From Streptomyces sp. NBC_01669 (GTDB lineage Bacteria > Actinomycetota > Actinomycetes > Streptomycetales > Streptomycetaceae), in contig NZ_JAPEQG010000003.1 of NCBI RefSeq assembly GCF_026339735.1, positions 248,001-312,000 of the forward strand: a stretch of DNA of 64,000 bases. The letters are read 5' to 3'. Made by a program: the position numbers and the translations under genes. The notes under the pieces are model-generated. The model had not been told where the DNA came from, made no database searches, and saw only the letters and a list, made by a program, of their open reading frames with translations. Below are positions 52,954 through 62,209 of the stretch, piece by piece (position 1 is the stretch's first letter; the number at the start of each line of letters is the position of its first letter).

Positions 52954-53947
52954 TTGACGCTGCGCCACCAGCTGGCCGTCCTGCAGCGGCAGATCGACAG
53001 GCCGCGCGTCACTCCGGCGGACCGTGCTCTCCTGGCAGCGCTTCTCCACCGGTTCCCGAGGCCCAGGCTGAGGCAGCTGCACCTGATCGTCTCCCCAGAC
53101 ACGATCTTGAGGTGGCATCGTGACCTCATGCGCCGTCGTCATGCGGACGCCTCCCGTCGCAAGCGGTCCGGCAGGCCGCCGACCCGTCGCAGCATCCAGG
53201 TTCTTGTCCTGCGTCTGGCCCGCGAGAACGGTGGATGGGGCTACAGAAGGATCCACGGGGAACTCGCTGCCCTCGGTATCAAGGTTGCACCTTCCACGGT
53301 GTGGGAGATTCTGAAGCAACACGGCATCGAGCCTGCTCCCGAACGTGACCGCCAGACCTGGGCCGCGTTCCTGCGCGGCCAGGCCCACGCGATCCTGGCC
53401 TGCGACTTCTTCACCGCCACCACCGTGAACGGCGTAACGCTGTATGTCTTCGCCGCCATCGAGCAAGCCAACCGCCGCATCCGCATCCTCGGCGCCACCG
53501 CACACCCCACCGCGGACTGGGTCACCCAGGCCGCGCGGAAAGTCGTGATGGACCTCCAGGACGCCAGCGCCACCGTGACGCACCTGATCAGGGACCGTGA
53601 CAGCAAGTTCACCCGTGCGTTCGACGCCGTCTTCGAGGCCGAGGACATCGAGATCGTCACCACTGGCATCCGTGTTCCCCGCATGAACTCGATCATGGAA
53701 CGCTGGGTGCAGACCTGCAGGCACGAGCTCCTCGACCGGACCTTGATCTGAAACCAGGCCCACCTGCTCCACGCACTCGGCGAGTTCGAAGCCTTCTCAG
53801 CATCGGCCCCACCGCACCCTGCACAGCGCAGCACCCCTGCGGCCAGACCCCGAGCCGATCACCGAACCCGACCGACTCCACCGGCTGGACGTCCATCGAC
53901 GTGACCGACTCGGCGGGGTCCTCCACGAGTACGCACACGCCGCTTGA
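52954..53947 (+). pseudogene. IS3/IS481-like transposase with several lesions
   Basis: The main frame (LTLRHQLAVLQRQIDRPRVT, ILACDFFTATTVNGVTLYVF, THLIRDRDSKFTRAFDAVFE, VPRMNSIMERWVQTCRHELL) holds the DDE core. It ends at TGA 53749-53751, where relatives have Trp (TLIWNQAHLL). The lost tail continues, with a further indel near 53800 (LHSAAPL, then DVHRRDRLGGVLHEYAHAA) to 53947. The N-terminus (LLRLPYLAVSSVFAF) is in another frame upstream of 52954. Confidence 0.88.
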
Positions 53948-54097
53948 CTTGCCGGGACGTAATAATCGGCACCCGCAGCCAGACGGCCATCGGGCGATGG
54001 ACCACCGGTCGGCGCTGAAGGTGCGCGTCACCTTCTGAGCGCGGGGGCCGACGGCACGGGTTTGGTTCCTCCCGTGCCGCGCGGGGCCCTCGTGATG

Positions 54098-54730
54098 TCA
54101 GGCGGCGCGCTTCACGTGGCGGACCAGCCACATCAGCAGGGCGTCCAGGTCAGCGGCGGCCGAGAGGACTCGGTCGACCGCCTCGGGGGTGTGCAGCCAC
54201 TCCTCGCAGCCGAGGGGACGGGCGGCGATCAGAGAACGGTGGCGCAGCAGGTTCGTACGGGAGTGGTCTGTCGGATAGCCGCGCGGGGGGCGTTTCATCA
54301 CGTCCCCGGAGATGTCGTAGCCCTTCTTCCGCACGTCCTCGACGATGGCGGACAGTTCGCGGCCGCTCCCCTCGGAGGCCACGGCTTTGCGGAACATGTC
54401 CACCTGGCCGGGATCGGGGTACCACCAGGCGCCCTGGATCTGCAGGCCGTCCAGGGAGAACCGGAGACTGATCTCGATCTTGCGGCCGAGCCGGATCACC
54501 GCGCCCTGGTGCTGCCACCACCAGGAGTCGGTGCGGTAGTGCCAGACGGAGAAGTCCTCGTACCGGGGGTCGGTGTCCGCGACCTCGTTGAGCAGGGCGA
54601 TCATCGGCTGCCGGACCAGGCGTTCGCGGTCCGCGCGGTAGCGCTCGCGAGTCGCGTGGGTCGGTTCGCCCTGGAGCTGCCACAACACGTCCATGGCCTG
54701 CTCCGGCCAGCCTGTGAACTGTCCGCGCAT
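54098..54730 (-). CDS. DUF2461 family protein
   Basis: ATG 54730 gives 210 aa; the longer open frame runs through unrelated remnants. The sequence MRGQFTGWPEQAMDVLWQLQ, TRERYRADRERLVRQPMIAL, YEDFSVWHYRTDSWWWQHQG, QGAWWYPDPGQVDMFRKAVA and KRPPRGYPTDHSRTNLLRHR follows the DUF2461 pattern (PRGYPxDHPR-LLRHK). Function is unknown for the family. The gene looks intact. 53948-54097 is non-coding. Confidence 0.82.
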   Translation of the reverse strand: MRGQFTGWPEQAMDVLWQLQGEPTHATRERYRADRERLVRQPMIALLNEVADTDPRYEDFSVWHYRTDSWWWQHQGAVIRLGRKIEISLRFSLDGLQIQGAWWYPDPGQVDMFRKAVASEGSGRELSAIVEDVRKKGYDISGDVMKRPPRGYPTDHSRTNLLRHRSLIAARPLGCEEWLHTPEAVDRVLSAAADLDALLMWLVRHVKRAA

Positions 54731-54744
54731 GCGCGCAGGATAGC

Positions 54745-54906
54745 TCACCCATGATCCGCGCGCGCGGAGAGTGAGACGGGCAGGGAGGCGTAGCCCCAGA
54801 CACGGTGGGAGGTGTTGCGGCGGGGCTCGCCGGCCAGTTCGATGTGCCGTGCGCGGTGGGCGAGTTCGTCGAGGAACACGGAGAGTGCAGTCGATATGAA
54901 GCGGGC
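54745..54906 (-). pseudogene. Cytochrome P450 C-terminal remnant
   Basis: The frame reads ALSVFLDELAHRARHIELAG, then EPRRNTSHRVWGYASLPVSL. The FLDEL-R-ELAG-P pattern is the last helix and strands of bacterial P450s. The heme-binding Cys region is missing. Confidence 0.5.
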
Positions 54907-54961
54907 GGTGAGATTGTGCAGCCGAACTTGAGATCCCACAACCGGCCCGCAGCGGGGTTCT

Positions 54962-55027
54962 GGAGGTATGCATGCCGTCGACTATCTGGAGCGGGGCCAT
55001 CTCGTTCGGGCTGGTCACTTCTCTGAA
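54962..55027 (+). repeat. 66-bp repeat carrying a Ku start, copy 1
   Basis: It contains GGAGGTATGC, then an ATG at 54972 that reads MPSTIWSGAISFGLVT, the N-terminus of bacterial Ku. Ku similarity stops there, and TTCTCTGAA closes the repeat. It matches 59774-59839 at 63 of 66 positions. Confidence 0.8.
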
Positions 55028-55084
55028 CTACGTGGCGCATCGAGCCCTGGTCGGCATCCTCTGGGGATGGCACGATGAGCGCCC

Positions 55085-55809
55085 ATGGATGATCAAGACA
55101 CTTTTGCTGCCCAGGCTCTGCGGTTGGTCACTACTCGCTTCCCGCACGCTCTGGGTGCCGTGCTAGGAGGCTCGGTTGCCAGGGTCGCGCTACTTCGACC
55201 AGTGATCTCGACGTGGCGGTCCTTCTGCCGGACTCGGACACCAGCCGCCGTGAGGTGATACGTCATGAGGGCCGTCTGGCCGAGCTGTTCCTGAACACCC
55301 TTGCGGACGTACCGGAATTCTTCGAGTGGGACAGGGCACGCCGCCGAGGCACGGTCCTTTTCATCTATGACCAGGGCCTGCCCTTGATGGACCCGCATGG
55401 CCATCTGTCTCGAACGTGCGAACAGGCCCGCGCGGTGCTCGCGGGCGGTCCCCCTCCCCTCACGCTGACGGAAAGGGAACGAAGTCGCTACGGCCTTACC
55501 TGCTACATGGACGACCTGGTCGACACCCCGCCGGCCAATCGGTATGAACAGCTTTCCCTCGCCGACTTCACCCTGCGCGAGGCGGCACACCTGCTCACCG
55601 CCCACAACGGTGCTTGGACGGGCATTGGCAAGTGGCTGCCCCGCCGACTACTGAGTGCGGACCCGGTGCGTGGCAAGGCTCTGCTGGATGGCCATCAAGC
55701 CGTGGCCGATCGCGCCGACCCCGCGCCGTTGGCGACTGCAGCCGAGCAAGTTCTCGATCTGCTCGGCGGACCGCTGCGCGAAGGATACGCACTCCCCTGG
55801 CGTACCTGA
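55085..55809 (+). pseudogene. Nucleotidyltransferase-domain protein, frameshifted
   Basis: The first frame from ATG 55085 reads MDDQDTFAAQALRLVTTRFP and HALGAVLGGSVAR, and is lost near 55182. A second frame gives ATSTSDLDVAVLLPDSDTSR, then RLAELFLNTLADVPEFFEWD, to 55809. Together they form the GGSxxR...SDLDxxV motif of minimal nucleotidyltransferases. One missing base at about 55182-55188 accounts for the break. Confidence 0.75.
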
Positions 55810-55857
55810 TCCGCGAGCCACATTTCGCGCTCTGGGCGGACGCTCAAGAATTTCGAT

Positions 55858-56379
55858 TCAGCGGGCTGAGTCTTCACGCAGCCGTCGCGCATGTCGACGG
55901 ACGCGCGATGCGTCCTCGGGGAAGTAGCTGGCCCAGTCCTCGTCCAGGGGTGTCCAGGCCGCTGGCTGTCCGCTCTCTGGGGCCAAAGGCTTCGCAGCCT
56001 CCACGATTGCGACGAATGACAACCCAAGGGTGGCCGGCCACTCCGGGTGATAGGACCGCACAGTGGCTGCGGCAGGTTCCGGCAGCAGCTCCACCTCGAT
56101 GCCGGTCTCCTCGAAAAGCTCGCGCCGCCCTCCCTCCCGAGGTGTTTCTCCCGGCTCAACGCGCCCGCCTGGCGGGACCCAACCGCGCCACCGGTGATGA
56201 ACCAGCAGCACTCGAGCGAGCGCCTTGTCGAACACCCACACCTCTGCGGCAAGAGGCTCCGAAGGCCCCTCGCCGACGGAAGTCAGCCACTGGCCAGCGC
56301 CGTCGAACTCCATTTTCGCCAGCTGGACATCGGCGGCTGCGGCCTGTATCACCCGGTGGTCAAACACATCACGAATCAC
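55858..56379 (-). CDS. NUDIX hydrolase
   Basis: GTG 56379 is preferred (173 aa) because the longer frame to 56463 would include a terminator hairpin. The protein reads VIRDVFDHRVIQAAAADVQL. The Nudix box is GGRVEPGETPREGGRRELFE followed by ETGIEVEL. AWTPLDEDWASYFPEDASRV ends the fold. No clear ribosome-binding site is present and TATGTT lies about 7 nt upstream, so a leaderless mRNA is possible. The substrate is unknown. Confidence 0.82.
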   Translation of the reverse strand: MIRDVFDHRVIQAAAADVQLAKMEFDGAGQWLTSVGEGPSEPLAAEVWVFDKALARVLLVHHRWRGWVPPGGRVEPGETPREGGRRELFEETGIEVELLPEPAAATVRSYHPEWPATLGLSFVAIVEAAKPLAPESGQPAAWTPLDEDWASYFPEDASRVRRHARRLREDSAR

Positions 56380-56425
56380 TGAGACAACATAGGGCGACGG
56401 GGCTCTCTCCGCAGTACGTGTGGCG

Positions 56426-56457
56426 AAGGCCGCCCCGGCTTTGTCCGGGGCGGCCTT
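56426..56457 (-). terminator. Terminator of the secreted multi-domain gene
   Basis: A perfect 13-bp stem AAGGCCGCCCCGG with a CTTTGT loop lies 17 bp after the stop of the minus-strand gene that ends at 56474. Confidence 0.85.
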
Positions 56458-56473
56458 CCGCATGTGCTCGTGC

Positions 56474-58114
56474 TCAGATGACGTCGACGTAGTCCTCGCG
56501 CCCCGAGCTCACCAGGTGGGTGCTGTTCGGGTACAGGAGAACCGCGACCCACGTGCCGTCCTTCGAGGCCGTGAAGCCCTTGCTGAAGGTGCCGTCCGAG
56601 CGGGTGTAGGTGTTGCCCATGTCGTACCAGGTGCTGGAGCCCTTGGGGCGGAAGAGGATCTTCACCTTCTGGTTGGCGTAGGCTTTCCAGGCGCTCGAGG
56701 TGTACTGCTGGAGCTTGCCCTTGTAGGTGATCGTGCGGCCCTTGTGGACCGGCTCGGGCGAGGCATTGCCGTCGGTGATCCGGGTCGGGGTGCGCTTGGC
56801 GTACACGACCGCGCTGTACGACTCCTGGAAGTCGCGGCTGCCCTTGAAGTGCGCCCGGTAGTAGCCCTTGTAGGGCGCGTCGAATGTGCCCTTGAACGGT
56901 GCGCCGGTTTCGGGGTCGCCGCTGCCCGGCGTGACCGTCTTCACGGTCTTCCAGCCGGTCCTGCCGTCGGCCGAGTACTGGAGTTCGACCTTGTTGACCG
57001 CGTTCGAGGGCATCTGCTTTCCGGTGTTCAGCAGGCCCTTGGCGGTGAGTTCGGAGTATTTGTTCAAGGTCGCCGTGAAGCCGGTGATGGACGTCTTGTT
57101 CGCGACGTACACGTGGACTGTCTGGAAGCCGCTGTACCCCAGGTACGTCCCGGTGCGCACCTGCACCTCGACCCGTCCCGACCTCGGTACGGTCAGGTTT
57201 CCGGTGAAGCGGCCGTCGGCGCCCGTGACGGGCCGTGAGGCGACGCCGGGTCCTCCGTCGCCGCCGTCCCACACCTCGTCGACGACGGCTCCGGCCAGTG
57301 GCTTCCACGCCCCGCCGACGTACACCTCGGCCGTGCCGGAGACCGTGGCCGGCTGACCGGCCTTCACGTACACGTCGGTGGCGTCCAGGGTCATGCGCGT
57401 CTGCGACTGCACGGCCCTGACCTCGACGCTCTGGTTGGCCCTGGACTGGTACCAGGGCTCGTCCAGCCGCAGCCAGGCGTTGACGTTGGCGATGGACGGG
57501 TCGTCCACGGTGTAGGTGGCGGTGAAACGGCCGTCGGCGCCGGTCGTGGTCGTCTTGTCGGCCTCGTTGGAAATCTCGAGGTCCACCTGCTTGCCCGCTG
57601 CCGGTGTCGTCTCGCCGGTGCGCGGGTCGGTGACCGTGAAGCCGCCCGTGACGGTGACGTCCTGGTGCTTGTAGTCAGGGTTCTGCGGTGTGGCCTGAAG
57701 GTCGGTCAGGTTCGCCTCGAGTTCGTACTCGTAGGTGCCCTGGGCCGTGGTGGTGTCCCCGTCGGCGTCGGTCAGGTCGACCATGACGCGGTAGACGCCG
57801 AGGTCGGCGAGTCGCAGCGGGGTGCTGGTCCGCCATGAGCCCTGCTGGTCGGTGCCCGAGGCGCGGGTGAAGTCGCTGACCTCGGCGACCTCCGGGTCGC
57901 CGGCGGCGGAGTCCGGCGCGTACAGGTGTGCCGTGATGGAGGTGATGGCGCTGTCGGATGAGGCGTACACCGAGACCAGGCCGGAGGCCGGCGTGCCGTC
58001 ACTGCCCGCGCCGTACAGCACGGGTGCCACCGCGGCGTGCGCGGCCGGCACCGGGCCCAGCAGGACGCCTGCCGCCACAAAGGCGCAGGCGAGTGCCAGG
58101 GATCGTTTTCTCAC
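56474..58114 (-). CDS. Secreted multi-domain (Ig-like) protein
   Basis: GTG 58114 follows GGGGGGAC. The 546-aa protein has a signal peptide (VRKRSLALACAFVAAGVLLG, cleaved near AHAAVAP). Repeated beta-sandwich units are seen as TYEYELEANLTDLQATPQNP, VTGADGRFTGNLTVPRSGRV, TSITGFTATLNKYSELTAKG and YSADGRTGWKTVKTVTPGSG. The C-terminal unit, about 80 aa (TRITDGNASPEPVHKGRTIT, LFRPKGSSTWYDMGNTYTRS), resembles streptomycete secreted Ig-like repeats. There are no enzyme motifs. It probably acts at the cell surface or outside the cell. Confidence 0.78.
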   Translation of the reverse strand: MRKRSLALACAFVAAGVLLGPVPAAHAAVAPVLYGAGSDGTPASGLVSVYASSDSAITSITAHLYAPDSAAGDPEVAEVSDFTRASGTDQQGSWRTSTPLRLADLGVYRVMVDLTDADGDTTTAQGTYEYELEANLTDLQATPQNPDYKHQDVTVTGGFTVTDPRTGETTPAAGKQVDLEISNEADKTTTTGADGRFTATYTVDDPSIANVNAWLRLDEPWYQSRANQSVEVRAVQSQTRMTLDATDVYVKAGQPATVSGTAEVYVGGAWKPLAGAVVDEVWDGGDGGPGVASRPVTGADGRFTGNLTVPRSGRVEVQVRTGTYLGYSGFQTVHVYVANKTSITGFTATLNKYSELTAKGLLNTGKQMPSNAVNKVELQYSADGRTGWKTVKTVTPGSGDPETGAPFKGTFDAPYKGYYRAHFKGSRDFQESYSAVVYAKRTPTRITDGNASPEPVHKGRTITYKGKLQQYTSSAWKAYANQKVKILFRPKGSSTWYDMGNTYTRSDGTFSKGFTASKDGTWVAVLLYPNSTHLVSSGREDYVDVI

Positions 58115-58242
58115 GTGAAGTCCCCCCACGAGACTGTGAAGAGCGCGGATCGCTCGGGAGCGAAGCGCATTGTACGTCGCGGTACCCCAATTTAAACAGG
58201 TTCAAAACAGTGGTTCGCGAGGGGGCGCCGGAGCGGCGGAAC

Positions 58243-58440
58243 TCAGTCCTCCAGAAACGCCACCAGCGCGTTCGCCAGGAGGAACGGGTCGTCGGCGCCG
58301 CGCAGTTCGCGGACGCTGTGCATGGACAGGATCGCGACGCCGATGTCGACGGTCTTGATGCCGTGCCGGGCTGCGGTGATGGGGCCGATGGTGGTGCCGC
58401 AGGGCATGGAGTTGTTGGAGACGAAGGTCTGGAAGGGCAC
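58243..58440 (-). pseudogene. M18 aminopeptidase, C-terminal fragment
   Basis: The frame reads VSNNSMPCGTTIGPITAARH, GIKTVDIGVAILSMHSVREL and RGADDPFLLANALVAFLED. This is the C-terminus of M18 (aspartyl aminopeptidase) proteins, including the CGSTIGP-like and AMHSVRE motifs. The rest of the enzyme is absent; it is fused in frame to IS630 remains. Confidence 0.85.
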
Positions 58441-58805
58441 GCCGGCCACGTTCACCCGGCCGCGGCTGCTGCCGCGCACGTGCACCACCGGGCGCTCGCC
58501 GCGCGGCGCCCACGTCCGTCCCTTGGGCGGCCTCAGCCCCTGGTCTGTCTCGTCCTCGAAGCATATCCAGCCGTGCCGGGCCGCCGCGGTGGCTTTATCT
58601 GCGGCCACACCTCGCGCTTCCACACCTCGATCGCGCCGTCGTCCCGCTCCAGCGCCCGCCGGGCCGGCATCTGCGCGGACCAGCCGTGCCGGCGCAGCAG
58701 CTTCCACACCCCCTGCACCGTGTACCCGACGTGGAACATCCGGCCGATCAGCGTCTTGATCCGCTTCAGCGTCCACCGCTGGTCCTCCCCGCCCCAGCCG
58801 TGCAC
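58441..58805 (-). pseudogene. IS630-family transposase fragment
   Basis: One frame reads TLKRIKTLIGRMFHVGYTVQ, then GVWKLLRRHGWSAQMPARRA. After a frameshift near 58600 another reads ICFEDETDQGLRPPKGRTWA and PRGERPVVHVRGSSRGRVNV. These are the IS630 HTH and the first DDE blocks. Both ends are cut. Confidence 0.8.
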
Positions 58806-58817
58806 CAGCGGCCCCCG

Positions 58818-59166
58818 TGGCCTGCTCCCAGCGGTTCTTCCACAGTTCCTCGGTGGCCATCCACCGTGCTGTTGCCTGGCCGCGGGAGGGGCCGCTGAGG
58901 GTGTCTGGTGACGGCTGTCCGGACCACTCCAGCAGTACCTGGACCAGGGCCCACAGGGACCTGAAGTCCTTTGCCGGGCTGCCCTCTTCGAACCAGCCGC
59001 CGACCGTGGTGGGCCCGAGCTTCGTCAGCCCGGCCTGCTCCAGCCGGCGGTTTGCCTCGTCGATCGCCTCCGTGCGGTTTCTGCCCTGAAGCGCCGTCTC
59101 CTCCAGTTCCCGCAGTGCTTCGTGCAGCGCCTGCCGTCCCGCGCTGAGGTTCGTCCTCTTGCCCAC
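58818..59166 (-). pseudogene. XRE-like N-terminal domain, rest lost
   Basis: From ATG 59166 the frame reads MGKRTNLSAGRQALHEALRE, LGPTTVGGWFEEGSPAKDFR and WMATEELWKNRWEQATG, then enters IS630 sequence. This helical domain is a common N-terminus of multi-domain streptomycete proteins; the effector domain is missing. Confidence 0.6.
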
Positions 59167-59329
59167 CGCAGTCCTTCCCGCGCGCCCCGGATCCGGCGGA
59201 TCCGCTCAGGTCCGGACTGGGTACGTGCCTGACCTGACCCTATGTCGATGTCGTCCGCTCGGTCCGGCACATCTTCGTCGTTCCGGGCCGTTCTTGTGGG
59301 ATGGCCCTCGTGCCGTTCGAGGGACTGCC

Positions 59330-59497
59330 ATGGACGTCACCGCCTGGGCCCTGGTGCCCGTGGCCAGCATGCTGGTCGCGGCCACCGCGGCCGTGCTGGT
59401 CGTCGTCGTCGCGCTGAAAGGCACCGCCTCGCGGGACCGTGCCACGGTCCTGAGGGCCGTCGCCGAGGTGATCCTCGCCGTGCGAGGTCGCAGGTGA
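59330..59497 (+). CDS. Small membrane protein, 55 aa
   Basis: ATG 59330 follows GAGGG. The product MDVTAWALVPVASMLVAATA continues through one membrane helix (residues 5-30) into KGTASRDRATVLRAVAEVIL and AVRGRR, a short basic tail. I see no family function. 59498-59773 has no recognisable gene. Confidence 0.6.
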   Translation: MDVTAWALVPVASMLVAATAAVLVVVVALKGTASRDRATVLRAVAEVILAVRGRR

Positions 59498-59773
59498 GGG
59501 CCCGCCTTCGGCCCCCGCAGCGCCGGCCGTGTCCGCGTCACCGGACTGGTAGCAGGTTGTCGTCATACCGCCCCCTGATCGTCGTGCCTGCTCACCTTCT
59601 GTTGCCCACGGCCGGGCGTCAATGAGGATGAGGTGGTTGGTGCCGGCGGCCGAGGTCCGGATGCGGGTCAAGAGCGGTGGCGTGAGGATCGGAGTAATGG
59701 CGGTGGCCCGGGCGTCCCTGGCCCCGCAGGGTTCTTCCCAACCGGACGCCTCCCGGCAGCCCAAGGGGTCCTG

Positions 59774-59839
59774 GGAGGTAAGCATGCCGTCGACGATCTG
59801 GAGCGGGGCGATCTCGTTCGGGCTGGTCACTTCTCTGAA
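59774..59839 (+). repeat. 66-bp repeat carrying a Ku start, copy 2
   Basis: It holds ATG 59784 reading MPSTIWSGAISFGLVT, then TTCTCTGAA, with three differences from 54962-55027. The flanking DNA differs completely between the copies. Confidence 0.8.
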
Positions 59840-59970
59840 AGTCCCACCTGGTGGGCGCTGGCGCTCGGAGGACAACGGCCAAGCTGCTGAACGCCCGGCA
59901 GGCGCTGCGCAAGGCAGGGCGGTGCGGGTCCCGACCGCCCGCCGGGCGTTGCTCGAACGAACCGCACGAG

Positions 59971-60331
59971 ATGCTGACGCTGCTGGAGGAGGAGCTAATG
60001 CGACGGCTGTGCGAGACCGTCGGCCTGGGGCTGGTCCGCCATACGAGCAGCGTCATCGCGGCGACCAGCGGGGCGGTGGCGATCGGCGACCTGAGCGTGG
60101 CAGCCGGTGTCAGCAGCCCTCATCTGGCACAGCGGTTCAAGGGGCTCATCGGCGTCACGCCGAAGCGGCTGACCCGCACCTACCGCTTCGCCGCCACCGT
60201 GTTCGCGATCAACCCCGCCGGACCGGTCGACTGGGGCGACCTCGCCGGTGGCGCAGGCTACTTCGACCAGGCCCACTTCGGCCACGAGTTCCGGGCGTTC
60301 ACCGGGCTCACGCCGACCCGGTACGTCGAAG
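59971..60331 (+). pseudogene. AraC-family regulator fragment cut by IS6
   Basis: The frame reads VAIGDLSVAAGVSSPHLAQR, FKGLIGVTPKRLTRTYRFAA and GGAGYFDQAHFGHEFRAFTG, then LTPTRYVE, followed directly by the IS6 left end. The double HTH is nearly complete but the sensor domain and C-terminus are missing. Confidence 0.82.
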
Positions 60332-61196
60332 GGCGTTGTCAGGTTGAGTGGTGGCCTTCTCAGGCGGCATGATCATCCGTCTGGTCGAATCGCTGGAGGG
60401 GCTGTCCGTGGTGACGCCGTCGTACCGGGGTTTCCGCTTCCCTCCGGAGGTCATCTCCCACTGCGTGTGGCTGTACCACCGCTTCAACCTGAGCCTGCGC
60501 GACATCGAGGAGCTGATGCTCGAGCGCGGCATCGAGGTCAGCCACGAGACAGTCCACCAGTGGACGCGCCGGTTCGGCCCGGCTTATGCCGCTGCTCTAC
60601 GTCGGCGCCGTCCGGGGCCTGGTGACAAGTGGCACTTGGACGAGGTGTTCGTCAAAATCAACGGCGTGCAGCGGTACCTGTGGCGGGCCGTGGACCAGCA
60701 CGGGAACGTGCTCGACATCCTGCTGCAGAACCGGCGGGACGAGGCCGCGGCCAGGCGTTTCTTCCGGAAGCTGATGAAGAAGACCCGGTCGGTGCCCCGG
60801 GTGATCGTCACCGACAAGCTCCGCTCCTACGGCGCCGCCCACCGCCACGAGATGCCGTCGGTCGAACACCGCTCGCACAAGGGCCTGAACAACCGGGCCG
60901 AGAACTCCCACCAGCCGACGAGGCAACGCGAGCGCGCGATGAAAGGCTTCCGATCGGTGGGTGCCGCACAACGGTTCCTGGCCGCGTTCAGCGGCATCTC
61001 ACCCCACTTCCGACCCCGCCGTCACCTCCTCACCGCCCCGAACTACCGCGCCGAGATGATCATCCGCTTCGCGATCTGGGACCAGATCACCGGCGTCGCC
61101 AGCCTGCCCGCCGTAGCCTGAGCCGCTGTCACCACCGAAGCCGAAACGCGTCGAACCGGCTCACACCCTCGAGCACTCGCTCAACCTGACAAAGCC
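60332..61196. mobile_element. IS6-family element, copy 3
   Basis: It is an 865-bp unit with the same ends as copies 1 and 2. Flanks CGTCGAAG and GTCGGTGG do not match. It interrupts an AraC gene on the left and ends 4 bp before a membrane protein start on the right. Confidence 0.92.
60348..61121 (+). CDS. tnpA: IS6-family transposase, copy 3
   Basis: This 257-aa protein differs from copies 1 and 2 at one residue: FVKINGVQ in place of FVKISGVQ (one base, AGC to AAC). The DDE residues are unchanged and the frame is intact. An alternative start is ATG 60369. Confidence 0.92.
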   Translation: MVAFSGGMIIRLVESLEGLSVVTPSYRGFRFPPEVISHCVWLYHRFNLSLRDIEELMLERGIEVSHETVHQWTRRFGPAYAAALRRRRPGPGDKWHLDEVFVKINGVQRYLWRAVDQHGNVLDILLQNRRDEAAARRFFRKLMKKTRSVPRVIVTDKLRSYGAAHRHEMPSVEHRSHKGLNNRAENSHQPTRQRERAMKGFRSVGAAQRFLAAFSGISPHFRPRRHLLTAPNYRAEMIIRFAIWDQITGVASLPAVA

Positions 61197-61200
61197 GTCG

Positions 61201-61725
61201 GTGGAGCTCAGCTCAGTGATCATCGCGGTGGCAGGCGTCGCAGGAACTCTGGGAGGATCGCTGCTCACCCAGCGCGGCTCCGAACGAGCGAAGCTCCGGG
61301 AAATAGAGCTCGTTCGTGAACATGAAGAGATCCGCGAGAGCCGTTCACTGCGACGTACCTGCTATGCGGAACTCAACCGAGATGCCCCGCAGTTCAATAC
61401 CGCACTCAACCGCCACCTGCACGTCATGAGGGAGCGCGGCGCGGAGGATGCCGACAGCGTCGCGCTCGATGAAGCAAAGAACGCGCACCGTGATCGATAC
61501 TCCGAAGCACAGATGATCGCCCCCGAAGAAGTACTCATGCGAGCGAGTGCCGTCAACCAAGCTCTGAACAAGGTCTACGGCCAGGTCAAGCGCCTCGAAC
61601 GCGGTGCCCCCGGACCGGGCGAAACGACGGAGACCGCGGCTCAGGCCCAGTACGAGGTCTGGGGCATGCTCCGAACTATGAGAACCGCTATGCGTCACGA
61701 CCTGGGTGTGTCGCATGAAGATTGA
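61201..61725 (+). CDS. Hypothetical membrane-anchored coiled-coil protein
   Basis: GTG 61201 begins only 4 bp after IS6, so the native promoter and ribosome-binding site are replaced by IS sequence. The 174-aa protein has one N-terminal membrane helix (VELSSVIIAVAGVAGTLGGS). A charged helical region (SERAKLREIELVREHEEIRE, LNRHLHVMRERGAEDADSVA) and LNKVYGQVKRLERGAPGPGE follow. The family is unknown to me. It may be silent or read from IS6. Confidence 0.65.
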   Translation: MELSSVIIAVAGVAGTLGGSLLTQRGSERAKLREIELVREHEEIRESRSLRRTCYAELNRDAPQFNTALNRHLHVMRERGAEDADSVALDEAKNAHRDRYSEAQMIAPEEVLMRASAVNQALNKVYGQVKRLERGAPGPGETTETAAQAQYEVWGMLRTMRTAMRHDLGVSHED

Positions 61726-62209
61726 GAGCTGGCACTCAGCTCCGTGCGGTCTCTCTTATCTGCCTCGACCAGCCAAAGGCTGACCGTGCGTGCCGCCGCG
61801 CCCGACCTGCTCCGGCCCGCCCGGGTTGTCCGCGAATCGCGAAGAGGGCGCCAGGCCGTGCTGGCCACCGACCCGTACTGACCCCACCAGTTCCGGGAGC
61901 ACGGACCGTGGGTGAGGCATGTTGGGCGGCCGCGGCTTGAACGCTCTGGAGCAATCACAAGGCGTCGTCGGCCGACGCGCCAGCCGGGCCTTCGCGCTCG
62001 AGCGGCTTGCCGACGAAAGACCGGGCCGCGTCCAATCGAGGCGGCCCGCGCCCAGTGCCGCCGCCAGGCCGCGGCCACCGAGGCCGAAACGACGGAGCGT
62101 GTCAGTTCTCGGCGAGGCGGCCGGACAGACCGCATGGTCGCTCCCGACCACGGCGTTGACCCGACCCGCAGACGTGCCGCACCTGGGCTCGGACAGCAGT
62201 GTCTGAAAG
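61726..62209. other. Stretch without a recognisable gene
   Basis: Several long frames exist on both strands but all have Arg-rich shadow composition. This may be the decayed 5' part of the LuxR-like gene that follows. No repeats were seen. Confidence 0.4.
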
